Origin: Limnohabitans sp. WS1
GTDB lineage: Bacteria > Pseudomonadota > Gammaproteobacteria > Burkholderiales > Burkholderiaceae_C
Direction: 5' to 3'
Length of the DNA: 64,000 nucleotides
NCBI RefSeq assembly: GCF_003063265.1
Contig: NZ_NERU01000002.1
Location: 124,001-188,000, forward strand
Position numbers and translations under genes: made by a program. The notes beneath the pieces were generated by a model. It was not told the DNA's origin, did not search any database, and worked only from the letters and a program-made list of their open reading frames with translations. Position 1 is the first letter of the stretch; each line of letters starts with the position of its first letter. This document shows, piece by piece, positions 42,245-51,388 of the stretch.

Positions 42245-42311
42245 GTTCGGTCAAGCCTTGTCGGCGGGACGCGCTCGTTGCGATGAATCCCAACACCAAG
42301 CCCCTGAGGGA

Positions 42312-44408
42312 TCAAGATTCGTTGGGTGCTGCCGCTGTGGCCATCAGCGCTTTGCGCCGTTCGTGCAGGCTGCGCCAGCGTTGCTGGGCTTCGGGGTCCT
42401 GGCCGGTGCTGGCCTGTGTCAGGGCTTCGGTTTCGAGCTGCTTGAGGCGGTCAATCAGCATCATGTTGAGCAGGCGTCGCAGCTCTTGTCGGGCTTCTTT
42501 CGGGTCGGGTGGTGGGGCCTCTTCGCTGCCCGGTGTGACCCCCAGATGGTCTTGGGCTGTCCAACGCCGGGCATCGTCGGCAAAGGATTGGCCTTGCATT
42601 TCGGCTTGCAAGGCCGACCAGCCCAAAGCCCCTTGCTCATGAAACTGTGATTCGAGCCAGGCAAACAAGGGGCCATGCGGCGCAGGCTGTGCACAGAGCA
42701 TGGCGTGGTCTTCTCCGGCCAAGGTTTCCCAGAGCGCCATATTGCCCAGCAGCAGGCGGGCGGCATGGTCGGCGCGGCTGGCCGGTGGGGTGCGGGGGCC
42801 GGTGTAAACGGGCGGCTGATCACGCTTGAAGCGGCTGTTGCCCTTGAAGCCGGGTGTCCAGTTGGGATTTTTGCGTGGCCAGTTGTTGCCGCCAGCCCCG
42901 GCATGACCGTAGCCACTTGGCCCCCCATAGCTGCCAGCGGGCGCTGGGTGATGCCCAGGGTCGCTGGGCCAGGCGGTTGGCTCGCCATAGTGAGGCTCAA
43001 ACTGGGGGTAATCATCGCTGCTGGCCGTAGCTTGGCTAAAGGCCGCGTTGGCTTGTTGCAGCGAGGGCGTGGCACTGCGGGCGGCAGGGGAAAAGCGTTG
43101 GTCACTGGCCGCTTGTTGGCCCCAAAGTTTTTCCAGGCCTGCCGTTTCCAGCTGGATGAGTTGCGCCAGCTCAGACAGCAGTTGCTGTTTGAGCGCCCCG
43201 TCCGGCAGCAGCTGCCACAGCGGACGGGCCTGGCTGGACAGGCGTGCGCGGCCTTCAGCGGTTTGCAGATCGCAGTCGGCACTGGCCGCTTCGATCAAAA
43301 AGCGCGACAGGGGCATGGCTTGCTTGATCTGCTCGGCAAAGGCGTCTTGGCCAAACTCGCGCACATAGCTGTCGGGGTCGTGCTCGGCGGGCAAGAACAA
43401 AAACTTGATGCTGCGCACATCGGTGGCGTAGGGCAGGGCACCGTCGAGCGCCTTGCGGGCGGCGCGGCGGCCAGCGCTGTCGCCGTCAAAACTGAAGACG
43501 ACCGAGTCGGTGAAGCGAAAGAGTTTTTGCACATGGTCGGGCGTGCAAGCCGTGCCCAGCGTGGCCACGGCGTTGGCAAAGCCGAGTTGCGCCAGTGCCA
43601 CCACGTCCATGTAGCCTTCGGTCACCAGCACATAGCCTGCGCTGTGCAGGGCTTCGCGGGCTTCGTAAAGGCCATACAGTTCGCGGCCTTTGTGGAACAC
43701 CGGGGTTTCGGGCGAGTTGAGGTATTTGGGAGTGCCGCTGCCGATCACCCGCCCACCAAAGCCGATGCATTCGCCCTTGATGTTGCGGATCGGGAACATG
43801 ATTCGGTCGCGAAAACGGTCGTAACGCTTGTCGTCTTCTTCGTTCACGATCACCAGGCCCGATTCGGCCAAGAGCGGGTCGTCGTATTTGGGGAAGATGC
43901 TGGCCAGTGAGCGCCAGCCTTCGGGTGCGTAGCCCAGGCCAAAGCGCTTGGCAATCTGGCCGGACAGGCCCCGGCCCTTGAGGTAGTCGATGGCGTGTGG
44001 CGTGATTTTGAGCTGGTCGCGGTAAGCCTCGCCTGCTTTTTCCAGCACATCGCTCAGGCTGTCTTGTTTGGCTTTTTGGGCGGCCGCTTTGGCGCGGTCT
44101 TCGGGCGACTGCTGCTCTTCGGGCACCACCATGCCCGTTTGCTGGGCCAGGTCCTTCACCGCCTCGATGAAGGTCATGCCCGCGTGCTCCATCAAAAAGC
44201 CAATGGCGTTGCCGTTTTTGCCGCAGCCAAAGCAGTGGAAAAACTGCTTGGTGGGGCTGACGCTGAAGCTGGGTGATTTTTCGCCGTGAAAAGGGCACAA
44301 GCCCATGAAGTTGGCGCCGCCTTTCTTGAGCTGCACGTACTTGCCCACGATGTCGACCACGTCGACACGGGACAGCAACTCTTGAATGAAAGACTGGGGG
44401 ATGGCCAT
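42312..44408 (-). CDS. dnaG: DNA primase
   Basis: Synthesises RNA primers for replication. The 698-residue protein has the CHC2 zinc-binding domain ([12 protein letters not shown] and [16 protein letters not shown]) at residues 35-70, the catalytic core with the Toprim motif [15 protein letters not shown] and [15 protein letters not shown], and a C-terminal DnaB-binding domain. Between core and C-domain lies a low-complexity Gly/Pro/Ala/Tyr linker of about 100 residues (around [19 protein letters not shown]), longer than in E. coli DnaG. Start [11 protein letters not shown] at 44408 is the family N-terminus. No rpsU or rpoD is adjacent, so the macromolecular-synthesis operon is not conserved here. 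Confidence 0.97.
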   Translation of the reverse strand: MAIPQSFIQELLSRVDVVDIVGKYVQLKKGGANFMGLCPFHGEKSPSFSVSPTKQFFHCFGCGKNGNAIGFLMEHAGMTFIEAVKDLAQQTGMVVPEEQQSPEDRAKAAAQKAKQDSLSDVLEKAGEAYRDQLKITPHAIDYLKGRGLSGQIAKRFGLGYAPEGWRSLASIFPKYDDPLLAESGLVIVNEEDDKRYDRFRDRIMFPIRNIKGECIGFGGRVIGSGTPKYLNSPETPVFHKGRELYGLYEAREALHSAGYVLVTEGYMDVVALAQLGFANAVATLGTACTPDHVQKLFRFTDSVVFSFDGDSAGRRAARKALDGALPYATDVRSIKFLFLPAEHDPDSYVREFGQDAFAEQIKQAMPLSRFLIEAASADCDLQTAEGRARLSSQARPLWQLLPDGALKQQLLSELAQLIQLETAGLEKLWGQQAASDQRFSPAARSATPSLQQANAAFSQATASSDDYPQFEPHYGEPTAWPSDPGHHPAPAGSYGGPSGYGHAGAGGNNWPRKNPNWTPGFKGNSRFKRDQPPVYTGPRTPPASRADHAARLLLGNMALWETLAGEDHAMLCAQPAPHGPLFAWLESQFHEQGALGWSALQAEMQGQSFADDARRWTAQDHLGVTPGSEEAPPPDPKEARQELRRLLNMMLIDRLKQLETEALTQASTGQDPEAQQRWRSLHERRKALMATAAAPNES

Positions 44409-44547
44409 AAGAGGGCTATTTTCGCCGATCTGAAGCCGCCATCCCGTCGGGCCGAAACACTTGTTTCGGGGCAAACCAGCATGGCTTTCAGCCCCGGGTC
44501 AGGCAAACTGTTGAACATTTGAACGTCAGCCGCAACAGGACCTTTTC

Positions 44548-46206
44548 ATGACCGATACCCAAGTCAGCATCTTCGACCAGGATTTGCCCCAGACCTCCGC
44601 CAACCATGCCCCGATCTCGCCCTTGAGTTTCATTGAGCGCACGGCCGAGGTCTACCCGACCCGCTTGGCCATCGTGCACGGTGATTTACGGCAGGACTGG
44701 GCCACCACTTACCGCCGCACCCGCCAGCTGGCCAGTGCGCTGGCGCAGGCGGGCATTGGCAAGAACGACACGGTGGCCGTGATGCTGCCCAACACGCCGC
44801 CCATGGTGGAGGCGCACTTCGGCATTCCCATGGCCGGGGCCGTGCTCAACGCCCTCAACACCCGACTGGACCCGGAGACGGTGGCCTTCATGCTGGACCA
44901 CGGCGAGGCCAAGGCGGTGATCGTGGACCCGGAGTTTGCGGGTGTGATGAAAAAAGCCCTGGCGTTGCGCCAGTCCACACGGCCTGTGCTGGTGATCGAT
45001 GTGGAAGACGCGCTTTACACAGGCCCGACCGAAAAACTGGGCGCGGTCACTTATGAAGCCTTTGTGGCCCGCGGAGACGCTGACTTTGCGTGGAGCCTGC
45101 CCGCCAACGAGTGGGACGCGATTGCGTTGAACTACACCAGCGGCACCACCGGCAACCCCAAGGGGGTGGTCTACCACCACCGGGGCGCGGCCACCAATGC
45201 GATCTCGAACATTCTGGAATGGGACATGCCCAAGCACGCGGCGTATTTGTGGACGCTGCCCATGTTCCATTGCAATGGCTGGTGCTTCCCCTGGACGGTG
45301 GCGGCGCGTGCGGGCGTGAACGTGTGCCTGCGCAAGGTGGACGCGCAGGCCATGTTCGACGCCATGCGCGACCATGGCGTCACGCATTACTGCGGTGCGC
45401 CCATCGTGCACGGCCTGCTGGTGAATGCTCCGACTGCCATGAAGGCGGGCGTGCCTGCTGGCATCAAGGCCATGGTGGCGGGCGCAGCGCCCCCGGCTTC
45501 GATGATCGAAGGCATGGAGCAAATGGGTTTTGACTTGACCCATGTGTATGGCCTGACTGAGGTCTATGGCCCCGCTACCGTGTGCCCCAAGCACCCCGAA
45601 TGGGACGCGCTGGACATTGGTGATCGGGCCCGGCTGAACGCCCGCCAGGGCGTGCGTTACCACCTGCAGCGCGATGTGCGCGTGCTGGACCCCGAAACCA
45701 TGCAACCCGTGCCGCAAGACGGCGAGACCATGGGCGAGATCATGTTCAAGGGCAACATCACCATGAAGGGGTACTTGAAAAACCCCAAGGCCACGCAAGA
45801 GGCCTTTGCGGGTGGCTGGTTCCACAGCGGCGACTTGGCCGTGCAGTACCCAGACGGTTACTTCAAGATCAAGGACCGCAGCAAAGACATCATCATCTCG
45901 GGCGGCGAGAACATTTCATCGATCGAGGTGGAAGACGTGCTGTACCGCCACCCCGCGGTGCTGGCCGCCGCCGTGGTGGCCAAGCCCGATGCCCGCTGGG
46001 GCGAGACGCCTTGCGCGTTTGTGGAGCTGAAAGCCGACGCCCAGGTCACAGCCGAGCAGATCGTGGCGCATTGCAAGCAACACCTGGCGGGCTTCAAGGT
46101 GCCGCGGGCTGTGGTGTTTGGTGAACTGCCCAAGACCAGCACAGGCAAGATTCAGAAGTTTGAGTTGCGCAAGCAGGCGGGATCGGCAGCCGCGATTGAC
46201 GTGTGA
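44548..46206 (+). CDS. Acyl-CoA synthetase (AMP-dependent; DmdB-like medium-chain type)
   Basis: A 552-residue adenylating enzyme converting a carboxylic acid to its CoA thioester. Motifs: YTSGTTGNPKGVVYHHRG (P-loop, residue about 191), VYGLTEVYGPATV (A5), GWFHSGDLAVQYPDGYFKIKDRSKD (A7/A8 with the hinge Asp) and the catalytic lysine in KTSTGKIQKFELR. Its length and HCNGWCFPW block resemble the 3-methylmercaptopropionyl-CoA ligase-like (DmdB) group. Substrate is probably a short- or medium-chain acid, but DMSP-related function is not established. It stands alone, divergent from dnaG. Confidence 0.9.
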   Translation: MTDTQVSIFDQDLPQTSANHAPISPLSFIERTAEVYPTRLAIVHGDLRQDWATTYRRTRQLASALAQAGIGKNDTVAVMLPNTPPMVEAHFGIPMAGAVLNALNTRLDPETVAFMLDHGEAKAVIVDPEFAGVMKKALALRQSTRPVLVIDVEDALYTGPTEKLGAVTYEAFVARGDADFAWSLPANEWDAIALNYTSGTTGNPKGVVYHHRGAATNAISNILEWDMPKHAAYLWTLPMFHCNGWCFPWTVAARAGVNVCLRKVDAQAMFDAMRDHGVTHYCGAPIVHGLLVNAPTAMKAGVPAGIKAMVAGAAPPASMIEGMEQMGFDLTHVYGLTEVYGPATVCPKHPEWDALDIGDRARLNARQGVRYHLQRDVRVLDPETMQPVPQDGETMGEIMFKGNITMKGYLKNPKATQEAFAGGWFHSGDLAVQYPDGYFKIKDRSKDIIISGGENISSIEVEDVLYRHPAVLAAAVVAKPDARWGETPCAFVELKADAQVTAEQIVAHCKQHLAGFKVPRAVVFGELPKTSTGKIQKFELRKQAGSAAAIDV

Positions 46207-46301
46207 AGCGTTTTAGCCGGTTTTTGATCTGGGCCGCTTGAGCGCTGAGGAACGCAGCGAGCAGACCGTTCGCGCAAGGAGCGAAGCCTTGAGATGAAGG
46301 C

Positions 46302-46337
46302 GTCCAAAAATGCAAAGGCCACCGCGAGGTGGCCTTT
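46302..46337 (-). terminator. Terminator downstream of the small secreted protein gene
   Basis: AAAGGCCACC and GGTGGCCTTT form a perfect 10-bp stem with a 4-base loop. On the minus strand it is followed by GCATTTTTGG, a T-rich tail, so it most likely ends the small secreted-protein transcript. Confidence 0.7.
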
Positions 46338-46388
46338 GTGGTGAGGGCGATTCTTGGGGCCAGGCCCCCAAAGCCGCCATGGCGTGCA

Positions 46389-46676
46389 TCACTGCATCTT
46401 GCTTTTCTTTTTCGCTTTCTTGTTCTTTTTGCTGTTTTTGCCCGATTTTTTGGCCGCCTTTTTCTTGGCTGGCGCTTGTGCTTTGGGGGCAGCGGCTTGG
46501 ACTGGCGCGGGTGTTTGTGCGGCTGCAGGTGTGGCCGTCACTGCGGGCGTGGCGATCACTGCGGGTGTCGGGGCCGATGTCACCGGCATGGCCGGGGCTG
46601 TGGCTGGAGCGGCTGTTTGTGCCATGGCCGTGACAGCCAAAAGAATGCCCGAAAGAAAAGTGATGGTTTTGATCAT
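46389..46676 (-). CDS. Small secreted Ala/Pro-rich protein with lysine-rich tail
   Basis: A 95-residue protein with a clear signal peptide (MIKTITFLSGILLAVTAMA, cut before QTAAP). The mature part is low-complexity Ala, Pro, Thr and Val (about 40 residues) followed by a very basic tail with KKKAAKKSGKNSKKNKKAKK. GGAGG precedes the ATG at 46676. Function is unknown. The composition resembles histone-H1-like or polyanion-binding tails, but the signal peptide points to the periplasm. The open frame antisense to it is a shadow. Confidence 0.75.
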   Translation of the reverse strand: MIKTITFLSGILLAVTAMAQTAAPATAPAMPVTSAPTPAVIATPAVTATPAAAQTPAPVQAAAPKAQAPAKKKAAKKSGKNSKKNKKAKKKSKMQ

Positions 46677-46757
46677 GTGAAGCCTCCAAAATGTCCAATA
46701 ACAATACCTTTGTATTATCGATGTCTCTTGGCTATTTTTGGAGATCCATTCGATCAT

Positions 46758-47306
46758 TTAAGCAATATCAAACGCATGGGTGCCAAACCGCCCCGCTTTG
46801 CGGTCCGCAAAGTAGTGTTCTAGCGTTTCCTTGACGGTGCGGAAAGCCAATTCGTCCCAAGGAATTTCGTCTTCTTTGAACAGTCGGGCTTCCATGGTTT
46901 CGTGACCGGGGTCGAACACGTCGCTGGTCAAGCGGGCACGGTAATACAAGTGCACCTGACCCACACGCGCAACGCTCATCACCGTGAACAGATCTTCCAT
47001 GATGAATTGCGCCCCGGCTTCTTCGGTGGTCTCGCGGGCCGCGCCTTGTGATGTGGATTCACCCAGTTCCATGAAGCCTGCAGGCAAGGTCCACTTGCCT
47101 TTGCGTGGTTCGATGTTGCGCTTGCACAACAGCACCTGGTCGCCCCAATGGGGCACTGTGCCCACCACGTTCAGGGGGTTTTCGTAGTGCACTGTGTGGC
47201 AAACAGTGCAAATGGCACGCTCTTTGGTGTCGCCGTCATCGGGCAGGCGGCGTGCAACCAGAGCGCCACATTGGCGGCAATGTCGGATGGTGCGGTCAAA
47301 CATCAT
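46758..47306 (-). CDS. Nudix hydrolase with N-terminal zinc ribbon
   Basis: A 182-residue Nudix hydrolase cleaving a nucleoside diphosphate linked to another group. The Nudix box is GFMELGESTSQGAARETTEEAG (matching G-x5-E-x7-R-E-x2-E-E-x-G). N-terminal CRQCG and CTVCHTVHYENP form the zinc ribbon seen in NudC-like and related families. Two consecutive ATGs at 47306 and 47303 make the start ambiguous by one codon. Specific substrate unknown. Confidence 0.9.
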   Translation of the reverse strand: MMFDRTIRHCRQCGALVARRLPDDGDTKERAICTVCHTVHYENPLNVVGTVPHWGDQVLLCKRNIEPRKGKWTLPAGFMELGESTSQGAARETTEEAGAQFIMEDLFTVMSVARVGQVHLYYRARLTSDVFDPGHETMEARLFKEDEIPWDELAFRTVKETLEHYFADRKAGRFGTHAFDIA

Positions 47307-47363
47307 GAGGGGGTTTGGTGTGGGGGCTGAAAGAACAAGTTGGATAGAGTCTAACCAGTCCAT

Positions 47364-47406
47364 CAATGAAAAAGCCCCCAAGGCGATAGGCCTGAGGGGC
47401 TTCGTT
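47364..47406 (-). terminator. Terminator after the third TRAP operon
   Basis: On the minus strand, AAGCCCC and GGGGGCTT flank an inner AGGCC/GGCCT-like stem and end in TTTTTC. It lies 15 bases beyond the large-subunit stop and closes the FAH-TRAP transcript before the Nudix gene. Confidence 0.75.
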
Positions 47407-47420
47407 GTTTTTGGGGGTCA

Positions 47421-48737
47421 TCAAGTCAGGTACTTGATCAGGAACAGTGAGATGCCGGGGAAGAACAGCAGCAGAAGGGTGCGGACGGTGTCGCTGATCA
47501 GGAAGGGCATGATGCCTTTGTAGCTTTCGCTCAGCGGCACGTCTTTGGCCATGCCGTTGACCACATAAACGTTCAGGCCTACAGGCGGAGCCAACATGCC
47601 AAAGCCCACCGTCATCAGCACCATGATGCCAAACCAGATGGCGGTGTACTCGGGTGTCATGCCGAAGTCGAGCTTCATGATGATGGGGAAGAAGATCGGG
47701 ATGGTCAAAAGCAACATGGACAGCTCGTCCATCACCGCGCCCAGCACCACATAGAGCAGCAAGATGCCCGCCACCACCATCAGCGGGGCAAAGTTCATGG
47801 CCACCACCATTTCGGCCAATTGCGCGGGCACTTGGGTGCGCGCCAAAGCCGCGTTCATCACATCGGCACCCATGAAGATCAAGAAGATCATGCCCGAGCT
47901 GATCGCCGTAGAGTGGAAGCACTGGATGAACTTTTTCCAGGTCAATTCTTGCTTGAGCAAAGCCGCCAAGAATGTGGAGGCTGCGCCTACGGCAGCACCC
48001 TCGGTGGGCGTGAAAAAGCCTGCGTAGATGCCGCCAAAGACGATCACAAAAATGGTGGCAATTGGCAAGATGCCTTTGAGCGACTCCAAAGTCAGTCGTT
48101 CGCGTTCTTCCTGATCGGGGGCTTGACCTGGAACCAAGCGAACATAGATGGCGATGGCGATCATGTAACCGACCATGGCGATGATGCCCGGCATCATTGC
48201 GGCGGCAAACAGCTTGGCGATGTTTTGTTCGGTCAAGATGGCGTAGATGACCAGGGGGACCGATGGCGGAATCAAGATGCCCAAGGTGCCACCTGCAGCC
48301 AATGTGCCTGTGGCCAATCGGCCAGAATAGCCATGGCGCTTCATTTCAGGCAATGCCACGCCCGTGATGGTGGCTGCGGTGGCCACCGATGACCCACAGA
48401 TGGCTCCGAATGCGCCACATGCCAACACCGCGCCCATGGCCAAACCACCTTTGAAACGTCCCATGACCGCCGCTGCGAACTGAAACAGCGCTTTGCTGAT
48501 GCCGCCTTGCGTCGCAAAGTGGCCCATCAAGATGAACAGGGGAATCACCGACAGGTCGTAGTTGGCCAATCGGGCGAATGCCAAATTGTTCAAGAAATTC
48601 AAAAAAGGCTGGACGCCGGCTTGCAAGATGAAACCCGAAGTGCCTGCCAGGAACATCGCACCTGCGATGGGCACGCGCACCACCATGAGCAGCAGCATGA
48701 TGCCGAAAATCATCAAGGCCAATTGAATGGGGGTCAT
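47421..48737 (-). CDS. TRAP transporter large permease subunit (DctM type)
   Basis: A 438-residue polytopic inner-membrane transporter protein. Blocks include FGIMLLLMVVRVPIAGAMFL, YDLSVIPLFILMGHFATQGG, GGTLGILIPPSVPLVIYA and GFFTPTEGAAVGAASTF. It belongs to a different TRAP branch from the two sugar-acid transporters in this window (SVIPLF instead of AVPFF). It overlaps dctQ by four bases. A DctP-type binding protein and an FAH-family hydrolase are encoded just upstream. Confidence 0.96.
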   Translation of the reverse strand: MTPIQLALMIFGIMLLLMVVRVPIAGAMFLAGTSGFILQAGVQPFLNFLNNLAFARLANYDLSVIPLFILMGHFATQGGISKALFQFAAAVMGRFKGGLAMGAVLACGAFGAICGSSVATAATITGVALPEMKRHGYSGRLATGTLAAGGTLGILIPPSVPLVIYAILTEQNIAKLFAAAMMPGIIAMVGYMIAIAIYVRLVPGQAPDQEERERLTLESLKGILPIATIFVIVFGGIYAGFFTPTEGAAVGAASTFLAALLKQELTWKKFIQCFHSTAISSGMIFLIFMGADVMNAALARTQVPAQLAEMVVAMNFAPLMVVAGILLLYVVLGAVMDELSMLLLTIPIFFPIIMKLDFGMTPEYTAIWFGIMVLMTVGFGMLAPPVGLNVYVVNGMAKDVPLSESYKGIMPFLISDTVRTLLLLFFPGISLFLIKYLT

Positions 48738-49222
48738 GCTGTGGCCTCCTCGTGATGTTGAAGTTGGGAGAGCGCTTGCATGAGTGCGATCAGGGCCGTG
48801 ATGCCAAATGGAATGCACATGCTGGTGAAGACAATCCAGTCAGGAAAGCCCAGCAGCATGGAAGCCCCCATGGTTTCTTTGGCATTGATCGCACCCAGGG
48901 CACATCGCCATGACAACAGACCAAAAATAACCGCCATCAAGACATCGCCCATGCGGTCCAGCCCGTGATTGAAGCCTTCGCTGCATTTGGCTGTGAAAAA
49001 GTCCACGATGATGTTTTCACGTTTGAGTTGGCACAGGGGCATGAAAAGCGCAATGGCAGCACCTGCGCCCACGCCGGTCAACTCGAAGTCACCAATCAGG
49101 GCAGAGTCGAAAAAATTGCGGCTGATCAGGCTGTAGCAGGTCATGAGCATCAAGCCGGTCATGACCAGTCCGCCCAGGATGCTACAGAGTCGGGCGGTCC
49201 GCTCTAGTAAGTTTGAAAACAT
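48734..49222 (-). CDS. TRAP transporter small permease subunit (DctQ type)
   Basis: A 162-residue protein with four hydrophobic stretches, e.g. LCSILGGLVMTGLMLMTCYSLISRN at the N-terminus and MCIPFGITALIALMQAL near the end. It pairs with the large subunit encoded next, translationally coupled by ATGA. A strong terminator-like hairpin separates it from the dctP-type gene upstream. Confidence 0.92.
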   Translation of the reverse strand: MFSNLLERTARLCSILGGLVMTGLMLMTCYSLISRNFFDSALIGDFELTGVGAGAAIALFMPLCQLKRENIIVDFFTAKCSEGFNHGLDRMGDVLMAVIFGLLSWRCALGAINAKETMGASMLLGFPDWIVFTSMCIPFGITALIALMQALSQLQHHEEATA

Positions 49223-49307
49223 GGTGAAGGGTCCGCGCTGCGGAAATCAGGGATTGTCGACAGTCGCCAGGGCGACTAAAAGGCTCAGTGAAAACAACAA
49301 TTCAGTC

Positions 49308-49339
49308 AAAAAACAAGAGCAGGGTAGGCCCTGCTCTTG
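49308..49339 (-). terminator. Hairpin terminator between dctP- and dctQ-type genes of the third TRAP
   Basis: CAAGAGCAGGG and CCCTGCTCTTG make a perfect 11-bp stem around a 4-base loop, followed on the minus strand by six T. It is located inside the operon directly after the binding-protein gene, as in the second TRAP operon. Confidence 0.9.
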
Positions 49340-49358
49340 TGTACAACGGCAAAGCCGA

Positions 49359-50390
49359 TTACTTGGTGTATTGCTTGATCAAGTCGGTGGCGGACTGCAG
49401 CATGCCTTTGCCATCCATGCCTTTGCCAGTCATCTCGGCCACCCAAGCGTCGTCCAGAGAGTCAGTGGCTTTCTTCCATTTTTCCAGTTCAGTTTTGGGG
49501 ATGATGCTGATTTTCTGGTTGGCCGAAGCTTCAAAGACTTTCTTGCCAACAGCATCGTGACCCGCTTGGGTTTTGCCCAAGAAAGCAGAGAACTCGCGGC
49601 CAGAGTTTTTGTCGATCACAGCCTTCAGGTCGGCAGGCAGCGAGTCGTATTTGGCTTTGTTCATGGGCACCACAAACACTGTGGTGTACAGGGCGTTGTA
49701 GCTGCGGTCGGTTTCAGCTGTGAAGTTGGTCAATTCGTTGACCTTCAGGCCGGGCGCAACTTCGTAAGGGATCACGGCACCGTCAATCACACCTTTGGAC
49801 AAGGCTTCGGGCACTTGAGGCACCGGCATGGCCACAGGCGTGGCACCCATCACCGCGACCATCTTGTTGACTTGGCGGGTGGGCGCACGCACTTTCAGAC
49901 CCTTGAGGTCGGCCATGGTGGTCACGGCTTTGTTCTTGGTGTAGATGTTGCCTGGACCGTGGACGTGGACGGCCAGCATCTTCACGTCTTTGAAGTCATC
50001 CTGGGCATACTTTTGGGCATAGTCCCAAGCGGCGCGGCTGGTGGCCTCTGCGTTGGTCATCATGAATGGCAATTCAAACACTTCAAGTTTGGCCAATTTG
50101 GGTGTGAAAGCCTGCAAAGTCCATGCCACGTCGACCACACCATCACGGGCTTGTTCGTACAACTGCACGGGTGTGCCACCCAGTTGCATGGCCGGGAAAA
50201 TTTCGCATTTCAGACGGTCTTTGGAATCGCGAGCAATGTTTTTGCACCAATCACCCAGCATGCTGGTGTGCTGTATGGTTTGTGGGCCCAAAAAGTGGTG
50301 CACCTTCAGGGTGATGGTCTGGGCGTGAACGCCAAAGCCGATGGCCATCAGGCCTACAGCCAGCGCAGTTTTTGGCAATCTATTTTTCAT
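49359..50390 (-). CDS. TRAP transporter substrate-binding protein (DctP type)
   Basis: Periplasmic binding protein of 343 residues with signal peptide MKNRLPKTALAVGLMAIGFGVHA. The DctP domain shows MQLGGTPVQLYEQARDGVVDVAW and LKGLKVRAPTRQVNKMVAVM; the Arg in KVRAPTR is the family's carboxylate anchor. GGAGACTTTA before the ATG at 50390 fixes the start. The nearby FAH-family enzyme suggests an aromatic-derived or keto acid ligand, but this is inference. Confidence 0.94.
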   Translation of the reverse strand: MKNRLPKTALAVGLMAIGFGVHAQTITLKVHHFLGPQTIQHTSMLGDWCKNIARDSKDRLKCEIFPAMQLGGTPVQLYEQARDGVVDVAWTLQAFTPKLAKLEVFELPFMMTNAEATSRAAWDYAQKYAQDDFKDVKMLAVHVHGPGNIYTKNKAVTTMADLKGLKVRAPTRQVNKMVAVMGATPVAMPVPQVPEALSKGVIDGAVIPYEVAPGLKVNELTNFTAETDRSYNALYTTVFVVPMNKAKYDSLPADLKAVIDKNSGREFSAFLGKTQAGHDAVGKKVFEASANQKISIIPKTELEKWKKATDSLDDAWVAEMTGKGMDGKGMLQSATDLIKQYTK

Positions 50391-50432
50391 TAAAGTCTCC
50401 GGCAAGTTGGTTGGAAAATGGATGATAAACCA

Positions 50433-50456
50433 TTAACCAACCAAGCGGTCGGTTAA
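50433..50456. promoter_or_regulatory. 24-bp operator-like palindrome upstream of the third dctP-type gene
   Basis: TTAACCAACC and GGTCGGTTAA are inverted copies (9 of 10 positions) separated by AAGC. The AACCrACC half-sites and even symmetry resemble TetR-family operators. It lies 43 bases upstream of the dctP-type start, in the 204-base gap after the FAH gene. No TetR gene is in the window; the MarR regulator at 51389 has a different candidate site. Confidence 0.5.
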
Positions 50457-50594
50457 TGAAGCATTGTTTTTGGGTGATGATCACACTTTAGTGCATGCAA
50501 TTGGCCCAATCGATTTTTCGATATGAATTATCTTGCAAGTGCTGTGCCCGTGTTTAAGGGTAAGTACTGACTTTTAGGTTTTTAGTTTTGTCAT

Positions 50595-51290
50595 TTAGGA
50601 AATGGCAATCTCAAGGCTGCCCAGTCCCGCCACTTGGCCGACCAATACATCACCTGCCACCACGGCTGCAACGCCTTCGGGGGTGCCGGTGTAAATCAGA
50701 TCGCCGGGCTGCAGTTCCCAAGCGGCAGACAGGTGTTCAATGGTTTCGGCCACGTTCCAAATCAGTTTGGCCACATTGCTGCGCTGGCGATCGGACCCGT
50801 TGACCTGCAGGCTGATCTCGGCGTTGTTGACATCACCGGCCTGGGCGATGGTGGTAATGGGGCCAATGGGGGCCGAGTGGTCAAAGGCCTTGCCGATGCA
50901 CCAAGGTCGGCCCTGCTTTTTCATGTCGTTTTGCAAGTCGCGGCGCGTCATGTCCAGGCCCACGGCATAACCGTAAATGTGCTGAGCTGCATCGGCGGCT
51001 GAAATGTTGCGCCCGCCTTTGCCAATGGCCACCACCAGCTCGATTTCGTGGTGCAGGTTTTGGGTGAGGCTGGGGTAGGGCATTACACCCGTTTGCCCGG
51101 ATTCCACCACGACCAAGCTGTCGGCAGGTTTGAGAAAGAAGAACGGTGGCTCACGCCCGGTGAAACCCATCTCTTTGGCGTGCTCTTCATAATTGCGGCC
51201 CACACAGTAAATGCGGTGCACTGGAAAACGTTCAACTTGCCCGAGCACAGGCACCGAGACCACAGGCATGGGTGAAAATACAAAACTCAT
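50595..51290 (-). CDS. Fumarylacetoacetate hydrolase-family protein
   Basis: A 231-residue FAH-superfamily enzyme hydrolysing or decarboxylating a keto acid. The fold blocks are YCVGRNYEEHAKEMG, FFFLKPADSLV, the metal-binding HHEIELVVAIGKGG, and GYAVGLDMTRRDLQ, with PGDLIYTGTPEGVA near the end. Its short single-domain length fits fumarylpyruvate or acylpyruvate hydrolases, used in gentisate and similar aromatic pathways. It is divergent from the MarR regulator and lies upstream of TRAP PQM genes on the same strand, so a transport-plus-hydrolysis unit is likely. Confidence 0.88.
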   Translation of the reverse strand: MSFVFSPMPVVSVPVLGQVERFPVHRIYCVGRNYEEHAKEMGFTGREPPFFFLKPADSLVVVESGQTGVMPYPSLTQNLHHEIELVVAIGKGGRNISAADAAQHIYGYAVGLDMTRRDLQNDMKKQGRPWCIGKAFDHSAPIGPITTIAQAGDVNNAEISLQVNGSDRQRSNVAKLIWNVAETIEHLSAAWELQPGDLIYTGTPEGVAAVVAGDVLVGQVAGLGSLEIAIS

Positions 51291-51316
51291 GGGTCGCTTT
51301 CTTGAAAAATGAAAAT

Positions 51317-51338
51317 CAGATGTTAATCGGAACGTCTG
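51317..51338. promoter_or_regulatory. MarR-type operator candidate in the FAH-marR divergent region
   Basis: CAGATGTT-AATCGG-AACGTCTG is an inverted repeat with 7 of 8 matching positions and a 6-base spacer, size and symmetry typical of MarR-family sites. It sits 26 bases upstream of the FAH start on one side and before the marR start on the other. Confidence 0.5.
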
Positions 51339-51388
51339 AAAATGGCACCCTTTCCACGCCCGTGGAACATCCGCAACACGACACCCAC

